Shown here piece after piece: positions 58,911-64,000 of a stretch of DNA of 64,000 nt. A model generated the notes under the pieces. The model saw nothing but the letters and a program-made list of their open reading frames with translations. It was not told the DNA's origin and searched no databases. The DNA is from UBA4246 sp045113695. Its GTDB lineage: Bacteria; Bacillota; Clostridia; Christensenellales; Aristaeellaceae. The stretch lies in NCBI GenBank assembly GCA_045113695.1, contig JBGUJG010000059.1, forward strand, positions 1 to 64,000, written 5' to 3'. The position numbers and the translations under genes were made by a program. Each line of letters opens with the position of its first letter. Position 1 is the stretch's first letter.

Positions 58911-61262
58911 TTGACGGAAAAGGCGCTCCGGGTGCTGGAGTTCAGTAAGATAAGAGCCCAGCTGGCTGATTTCGCCCTGACTGAACTGGGCAAGGAAAAG
59001 TGCGGCCAGCTTGTTCCGCTGTCCGGCTTTGATGAAATACGGAAAGCCCAGAACGAGACGGAAGAAGCCGTCGTTATCCTGTCCTATCTGGGCGGCAACC
59101 CGCTCTGCGGGTTTACGGATGTGCGGCCCTACCTCTCCCTGGCACAAAAAGGCTCCACCCTGTCCCAGAAAGCCCTTCTGCTGGTCGCGGAAGCGCTGCG
59201 CGCCGCCCGGGCCGCAAGGGGAAGTCTGGTAACAGACCGTGAGAATACGCCGCTGATCACCTCCCGCGCATCCCGTCTGCAGACGTTCAGACAGCTCGAA
59301 GAAGATATTACCAACGCGATCCTCAGCGAAGAGGAAATGTCCGATCATGCCAGTCCTGCCCTGTATGACATCCGGCGGAACATCGCCCGGGCCAATGAAA
59401 AGGTCCGTACGAAGCTCAATCAGATGGTCCGCGGGGAAATGTCCAGGTACCTGCAGGAAGCGATCGTAACGGTCCGGAACGGACGCTATGTCATCCCGGT
59501 GCGGTCTGAATACCGCTCCAGCGTTCCCGGCATTGTACAGGATCAGTCTTCCACCGGCGCCACCCTCTTCGTGGAACCGCTGGCCGTTGTGGAGCTCAGC
59601 AACGAAATCCGGGAATGGACGGCCAAGGAACGGGAAGAAATCGAGCGGATTCTTTCCGCCCTCTCAGCGGCTGTCGGTGAAAAAGCGGATCTGATCGAGC
59701 AGAACATAGTGATCCTGGCTCATCTGGACTTTGACTTTGCCAAAGGCCAGCTGGCCAGGCAGATGCGCGCCGTTTCCCCCAAGCTGAACGAAGAAGGCGT
59801 CATCCGTCTGGTCCGCGTCCGCCATCCCCTGATCGACCCGGAAAAGGTAGTTCCATGTTCGATGGAGCTCGGGACTTCGTTCACCACCCTGGTGATCACC
59901 GGCCCGAATACCGGCGGCAAGACGGTTACCCTGAAGACAGTCGGCCTGCTCACGCTGATGGCGCAGGCCGGCCTGCAGATTCCCGGAGAACTTGGAACAG
60001 AGCTTTCCGTTTTCCATGAAGTATTTGCCGATATCGGGGACGAACAATCCATCGAGCAGTCCCTGTCCACCTTCTCTTCTCATATGACCAACATCGTATC
60101 CATCATGGAACAGGTGTCCGACCGGGATCTGGTTCTCTTTGACGAGCTCGGCGCCGGCACGGACCCGACGGAAGGCGCCGCCCTGGCCCAGGCCATTCTG
60201 CAGAGCCTGCTGAACCGAAAGGTCAGAACGGTGGCAACGACCCACTACAGCGAACTGAAAGCCTTTGCCCTGACCACACCCGGAGCGGAAAACGCCAGCG
60301 TGGAATTTGACGTTTCCACCCTCCGGCCGACATACAGGCTGTCGATCGGGGTGCCCGGAAAATCAAACGCTTTTGAAATATCCAGAAAGCTCGGCCTGAG
60401 CGAAAACCTCATCGAAGACGCCCGAAAGCTTCTCAGCCATGAGGCGGTCCGTTTTGAAGATGTTATCGCGAACGCGGAGTATCACAAACAGGTCGCCGAG
60501 AAAGAACGGATTCTGGCCGAGCAGACCCGCCAGGAGACCGTCCGCCTCCGTCAGGAAGCAGAGAAGCTTTATGACGAAATGGAGGAAAAAAAGCGGAACG
60601 CCACGCAGAAATCCAAGGAAGAAGCCAAACGCATCCTGGAAAACGCGCGCCGCGAGGCGCTGGAGATCGTAAACGAGCTCAAGCATATGAAGCAGACCGG
60701 GGAAAAGGCAAAAGCCGGGCAGCTTTACCGTCAGCTCGAAGGAGATTTGGACGCGCTCTCGGAAAGCATGCAGGCAGCCAAACCACGTCCGAAGCCTGCA
60801 GCCCACCGGCCGCTCCGTGCAGGCGACACCGTCAATATCCTGACCTTCGGCGGCAAGGGAACGGTGCTCAAGCCGGCCGATGAAAAGAACGAAGTACTGG
60901 TTCAGGCAGGTATTCTGAAGGTCAAGGTGCTGAACTCAGACCTCGAACTGCTGGAGGAAGCGAAGGAACCTTCCAAAACCCATGTGACCGCCAGCAGGAA
61001 CATGAAAGACGCCCCTTCCCTGTCTCTTTCCTGCGATGTCAGGGGGCGGGCGCTGGACGAAGCAATCCAGGAAGTGGATCTTTACCTGGACAACGCGGTT
61101 ATGGCGGGATATCATGAAGTGACTATCGTTCATGGCAAAGGCACCGGCATTCTTCGTTCAGGCATTCAGCAGCACCTGCGGAAACACCCGCTGGTTAAAA
61201 AGAGCCGTCTCGGAAAATACGGGGAAGGCGAAGACGGCGTAACGATTGTTCAACTCAAATAA
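58911..61262 (+). CDS. mutS2: MutS2 family endonuclease and ATPase
   Basis: A 783-residue MutS2. It has core helices (ARANEKVRTKLNQMV; GRYVIPVRSEYRSSVPGIVQDQSSTGATLFVEP), the ATPase with Walker A TGPNTGGKTVTLKTVGLL (about 325-342) and Walker B DLVLFDELGAGTDPTEGAAL, a coiled coil (about 520-600), and a C-terminal Smr nuclease domain (DVRGRALDEAIQEVDLYLDNA; VTIVHGKGTGILRSGIQQHL). It suppresses recombination and, in Firmicutes, splits collided ribosomes; DNA and ribosome roles cannot be separated from sequence. TTG 58911 is preferred over GTG 58902 because AGAAGG lies 8 nt before TTG. Confidence 0.96.
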   Translation: MTEKALRVLEFSKIRAQLADFALTELGKEKCGQLVPLSGFDEIRKAQNETEEAVVILSYLGGNPLCGFTDVRPYLSLAQKGSTLSQKALLLVAEALRAARAARGSLVTDRENTPLITSRASRLQTFRQLEEDITNAILSEEEMSDHASPALYDIRRNIARANEKVRTKLNQMVRGEMSRYLQEAIVTVRNGRYVIPVRSEYRSSVPGIVQDQSSTGATLFVEPLAVVELSNEIREWTAKEREEIERILSALSAAVGEKADLIEQNIVILAHLDFDFAKGQLARQMRAVSPKLNEEGVIRLVRVRHPLIDPEKVVPCSMELGTSFTTLVITGPNTGGKTVTLKTVGLLTLMAQAGLQIPGELGTELSVFHEVFADIGDEQSIEQSLSTFSSHMTNIVSIMEQVSDRDLVLFDELGAGTDPTEGAALAQAILQSLLNRKVRTVATTHYSELKAFALTTPGAENASVEFDVSTLRPTYRLSIGVPGKSNAFEISRKLGLSENLIEDARKLLSHEAVRFEDVIANAEYHKQVAEKERILAEQTRQETVRLRQEAEKLYDEMEEKKRNATQKSKEEAKRILENARREALEIVNELKHMKQTGEKAKAGQLYRQLEGDLDALSESMQAAKPRPKPAAHRPLRAGDTVNILTFGGKGTVLKPADEKNEVLVQAGILKVKVLNSDLELLEEAKEPSKTHVTASRNMKDAPSLSLSCDVRGRALDEAIQEVDLYLDNAVMAGYHEVTIVHGKGTGILRSGIQQHLRKHPLVKKSRLGKYGEGEDGVTIVQLK

Positions 61263-61281
61263 CGGACAGGAGGTTATATTT

Positions 61282-61971
61282 ATGGCAGACAGACAGAGCA
61301 TCATGATCGTGGACGACGACCCGAATATTGCCAAGCTGATTCAGCTCCTTCTGGAAAAAGAAGGCTTTGATGTCACCGTTCAGGAACGGGGCGACGACGC
61401 CGTCACTGCCTTCCAGAAAAACCCCCCGAGCCTGATGCTGCTGGACGTCATGCTCCCCGGAATGGACGGATGGCAGGTTTGCCGCGCAGTCCGGCAGACC
61501 AGTTCCATACCGATCATCATGCTGACAGCCAAGGACGACACGTTTGATAAGGTATTGGGCCTGGAGCTCGGCGCGGACGACTATATCACCAAACCATTTG
61601 AAAACAAAGAGCTCGTGGCCCGTGTCAAAGCCGTGCTCCGCCGCACCAGCCAGAATGAGACGGAAAAGGGCACCCTTTCCTTCCCTGGGCTGACAATCAG
61701 CCAGGACAAGTACGAGGTCTACTTCCAGGGCAACCGGCTGGACCTGCCGCCCAAGGAGCTGGAGGTTCTCTACTATCTGGCGTCCTATCCAAACCACGTA
61801 TTCACCAGGGAACAGCTGCTGGAGCAGGTCTGGGGATTCGATTTCTTCGGCGACAGCAGAACGGTGGACGTTCATATCAAGCGCCTGAGAGAAAAGCTGA
61901 CCGGCAGCGAGACCCTCGGCTGGCAGATCAAAACGGTCTGGGGCGTCGGATACAAGTTCGAGGTAAAATAA
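61282..61971 (+). CDS. OmpR/PhoB-family response regulator
   Basis: A 229-residue two-component regulator. The receiver domain has IMIVDDDPNIAKL, the phospho-accepting Asp in LMLLDVMLPGMDGW, and LTAKDDTFDKVLGLELGADDYITKPF; the C-terminal winged helix has LPPKELEVLYYLASYPNHVFTREQLLEQVWG and SRTVDVHIKRLREKL. It binds DNA when phosphorylated by the kinase encoded next (1-nt gap). Start supported by CAGGAGG 7 nt upstream; an earlier ATG lies in mutS2. Targets unknown. Confidence 0.95.
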   Translation: MADRQSIMIVDDDPNIAKLIQLLLEKEGFDVTVQERGDDAVTAFQKNPPSLMLLDVMLPGMDGWQVCRAVRQTSSIPIIMLTAKDDTFDKVLGLELGADDYITKPFENKELVARVKAVLRRTSQNETEKGTLSFPGLTISQDKYEVYFQGNRLDLPPKELEVLYYLASYPNHVFTREQLLEQVWGFDFFGDSRTVDVHIKRLREKLTGSETLGWQIKTVWGVGYKFEVK

Positions 61972-61972
61972 C

Positions 61973-63439
61973 ATGCAAAGCATGTTCATGCGGCTCATGA
62001 CCGTTTTCCTGGTGGTCATTATCGCGTGCGTATCGGTCGTCACGGTAATCTACTACAATATTTCCCGCGAGTCCTTCGATAATTCCACCTACAACTACCT
62101 GATCAGCCAGGCAGAGACCCTGGTGAGCCTGGCGGAGATCACCGGCTACAACGGACGGGCCAACGCATACAACCGGTATTACGAGGAGATATCAGACGGT
62201 CTGCGCCGGGACTACAATGCCTATTGCCTGGTCAGTGGACGGGACAGGCAGATTCAGAGCCTCTCGGTGGAAGCAGACCAGCTGATGAACGAAAAGCTAC
62301 GGCAGACGCAGAACTTTGATTATCTGGCCCCGGCCCTGGACGCTGCCCTGGACGGTCAGCCGTTTCGGAACCCCCTGGTCACACAGAGCGGCACGATGTT
62401 TACTGTTGCCGTTCCCCAATGGCAGAACAACACGGTCACCCGGGTATTCATCATCCAGACGGACGCGCAGGACGTTCACAGTTCCTTTCTCAGGACCATC
62501 TGGCCCGTCCTGCTGGTCTCCGGCATCAGCATTCTGATTTCCGCTGTCGTCATTTTTATCCTGACCCGTTCCATTGTAAAGCCGCTGACCCAGATGGAGC
62601 ACGCGGCCAATGAACTGGCGGAAGGCAATTTTGCCGTCCGCACGGCAGAGACCGGCGGCAGGGAGACCCAGGCGCTCGCTCATGCTTTTAACGGCATGGC
62701 CGTCCAGCTGGAAGAGCTCGAGAATTCACGCCGGGAGTTCCTCGCAAATGTTTCGCATGAGCTCCGCTCCCCCATCACATCCATCCAGGGTTACATGCAG
62801 AGCATGCTCGACGGTACGATTCCGCAGACGGACATGAAGCAGTACATGGAAACCGTGGTCAACGAAACACGCCGCCTTTCCAAGCTGATCAACAGTCTGC
62901 TGAATCTCTCCCGCATGGAGCGGGACGAAGTCAAACTGGCCATGAGCCATTTTGACCTCAACGAGATGACCCGCCGTGTGATCATCACCAAGATCCAGCA
63001 GATTGAAGACAATGAAATCGAGCTGAACGTCGATTTCGCTCAGGATCCCTGCTATGTGCATGCAGATGCGGATCAGATCACCCAGGTGCTGGTGAATCTG
63101 ATCGACAACGCCCTCAAGTTCACCCCCAAAGGCGGCGAGCTTACCATCCGGAGCCGGATCGAGAAAAACCTGGTATATGTGACGATCCAGGACAATGGGG
63201 AATCCATCTCTCCGGAAGACGCTCCGCATTTGTTCGACCGCTTCTACAAAGCGGATAAGGCGCATACCGTCGGAAAAGGCACTGGGCTCGGCCTGGCCAT
63301 CTGCAAACGCATCATGGAAAAGCACGGGCAGAAGATTTACCTGGTACCGGTTGATCAGGGGGCCGCTTTTGAGTTCACCCTTGAAAAAGGAGAAGCGCCC
63401 GCCCAGCCTGCCGCCGGTGAAAGAACGGAAGCAAAATGA
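61973..63439 (+). CDS. Membrane sensor histidine kinase
   Basis: A 488-residue kinase with two helices (about 8-30 and 178-202) around an outside sensor region, then HAMP (about 203-255), HisKA with the phospho-His in FLANVSHELRSPITSIQGYM (about 262), and HATPase_c with the N box LVNLIDNALKFTPKGG, the G1 region TIQDNGESISPED, the F box FDRFYKAD and the G2 box GTGLGLAICKRIM. In G1 the second Gly of DxGxG is replaced by Ser, which is unusual but not necessarily inactivating. It should phosphorylate the adjacent regulator. Its stop overlaps the ispE start by 4 nt. Confidence 0.93.
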   Translation: MQSMFMRLMTVFLVVIIACVSVVTVIYYNISRESFDNSTYNYLISQAETLVSLAEITGYNGRANAYNRYYEEISDGLRRDYNAYCLVSGRDRQIQSLSVEADQLMNEKLRQTQNFDYLAPALDAALDGQPFRNPLVTQSGTMFTVAVPQWQNNTVTRVFIIQTDAQDVHSSFLRTIWPVLLVSGISILISAVVIFILTRSIVKPLTQMEHAANELAEGNFAVRTAETGGRETQALAHAFNGMAVQLEELENSRREFLANVSHELRSPITSIQGYMQSMLDGTIPQTDMKQYMETVVNETRRLSKLINSLLNLSRMERDEVKLAMSHFDLNEMTRRVIITKIQQIEDNEIELNVDFAQDPCYVHADADQITQVLVNLIDNALKFTPKGGELTIRSRIEKNLVYVTIQDNGESISPEDAPHLFDRFYKADKAHTVGKGTGLGLAICKRIMEKHGQKIYLVPVDQGAAFEFTLEKGEAPAQPAAGERTEAK

Positions 63440-64000
63440 ACGAAATCATTCTGAACGCTCCTGCCAAGATCAACTGGTGCCTGGACATCACCGGCAGAAG
63501 GGAAGACGGCTATCATCTGCTGGACATGCTGATGCAGCCAGTTTCCCTGTACGACACGCTGATCATCCGGGAAAGCGATACCCTGACGCTTCGTCAGGAG
63601 GGAAACCCGCTTCCGGCGGGAGAAGACAACCTGGTGCTGAAGGCTGCACGAAAGCTGCTGCCCTTCAGCGGCGGACAGGGCGCGGAAATTACCTTGGTCA
63701 AAAGAATCCCCTCCGGCGCCGGTCTTGGCGGCGGCAGTGCAGACGCCGCCTGTGCGATGAAAGCGCTGAGGACCTTCTGGCATCTTTCGGTTTCCGATAC
63801 GCAGATGTCTGAGATCGGTCTTTCCCTCGGAGCGGATATTCCTTTCTGCCTGTACGGCGGTCCAGCCAGGGTGCAGGGAATCGGCGAAATCATTCTCCCT
63901 GTCCCGCTTGGCACCCCGGTCGCCCTGCTTATCGCAAAACCCGCCGGTAGCCTTTCAACATCGGCTGTTTTCAGAGCCTTTGACGAAGCTCCCTCCAGCC
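63436..64000 (+). CDS. ispE: 4-diphosphocytidyl-2-C-methyl-D-erythritol kinase (cut by window edge)
   Basis: The first 188 codons of IspE, a GHMP kinase of the methylerythritol phosphate pathway that phosphorylates the 2-hydroxyl of CDP-methylerythritol. It has LNAPAKINWCLDITGRREDGYHLL at the start, the ATP-binding RIPSGAGLGGGSADAACAM, and the SLGADIPFCLYGGPARVQGIGE block. The C-terminal ~90 residues lie beyond the window. ATG 63436 overlaps the histidine kinase stop (ATGA). This location downstream of a two-component system suggests co-transcription with it. Confidence 0.96.
   Translation, partial: MNEIILNAPAKINWCLDITGRREDGYHLLDMLMQPVSLYDTLIIRESDTLTLRQEGNPLPAGEDNLVLKAARKLLPFSGGQGAEITLVKRIPSGAGLGGGSADAACAMKALRTFWHLSVSDTQMSEIGLSLGADIPFCLYGGPARVQGIGEIILPVPLGTPVALLIAKPAGSLSTSAVFRAFDEAPSS

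Overview
The window looks like chromosomal DNA from a fermentative, Gram-positive Clostridia-type bacterium, probably from a gut or rumen and possibly near Christensenellales or Aristaeella (lineage is inference). Signs are a T-box leader ahead of valS, the yceD/DUF177-rpmF pair, Tex, MutS2, ZapA-U32-MutS2 synteny, a Wzz/BY-kinase pair, frequent TTG starts, G-rich Shine-Dalgarno sites, sigma-A promoters with 17-18 nt spacers, and several sugar ABC importers without their own ATPase. I found no rRNA, tRNA, CRISPR array or prophage. The left edge cuts an insertion-sequence transposase.

Layout. 1-299: start of an IS481-like transposase (minus). 440-4554 (minus): L,D-transpeptidase, Rrf2 regulator, and a eukaryotic-type glycogen branching enzyme. 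4784-8810 (minus): a sugar ABC importer (binding protein and two permeases, one with an unusual extracytoplasmic coiled coil). 9332-10807 (plus): glycogen synthase. 10876-14607 (minus): NYN/OST-HTH protein, glycosyltransferase 2, Na/Pi symporter. 14715-16969 (minus): SGNH esterase and an AlaX-type editing protein. 17021-19421 (minus): promoter, a strongly structured 5' leader RNA, a small secreted protein, Wzz and BY-kinase, terminator. 19558-25350 (minus): yceD-rpmF, then a valine-type T-box, a small membrane protein, valS, rsmH and rsmI. 25482-27638 (plus): tex.

27815-45727 (plus) is the most distinctive region. A long operon encodes a giant membrane-anchored solute-binding protein, two permeases, an NHL/TPR exoprotein, a Yip1-like membrane protein, a large anchored DUF5696-type protein and a second permease pair. 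It is followed by a second binding protein with its own promoter, then an exported GH5 glucanase/mannanase, a cytoplasmic GH130 phosphorylase and a SASA-type acetylesterase. Together these suggest capture, import, deacetylation and phosphorolysis of an acetylated beta-glycan such as (gluco)mannan. The NHL/Yip1/DUF5696 part has no assigned function.

45734-64000 is mostly housekeeping: dxs-tlyA (minus), diverging from lspA, an RluA-type pseudouridine synthase, mnmE, argR and recN; then a MacB-type exporter, zapA, a U32 peptidase, mutS2, a two-component system and the start of ispE (plus).

Most compelling candidates for something undescribed: the leader RNA at about 19230-19386, which has a 13-bp closing stem at the predicted transcript start and an interleaved stem pair (pseudoknot or switch), and the eight-gene double-permease cluster at 28066-39960.
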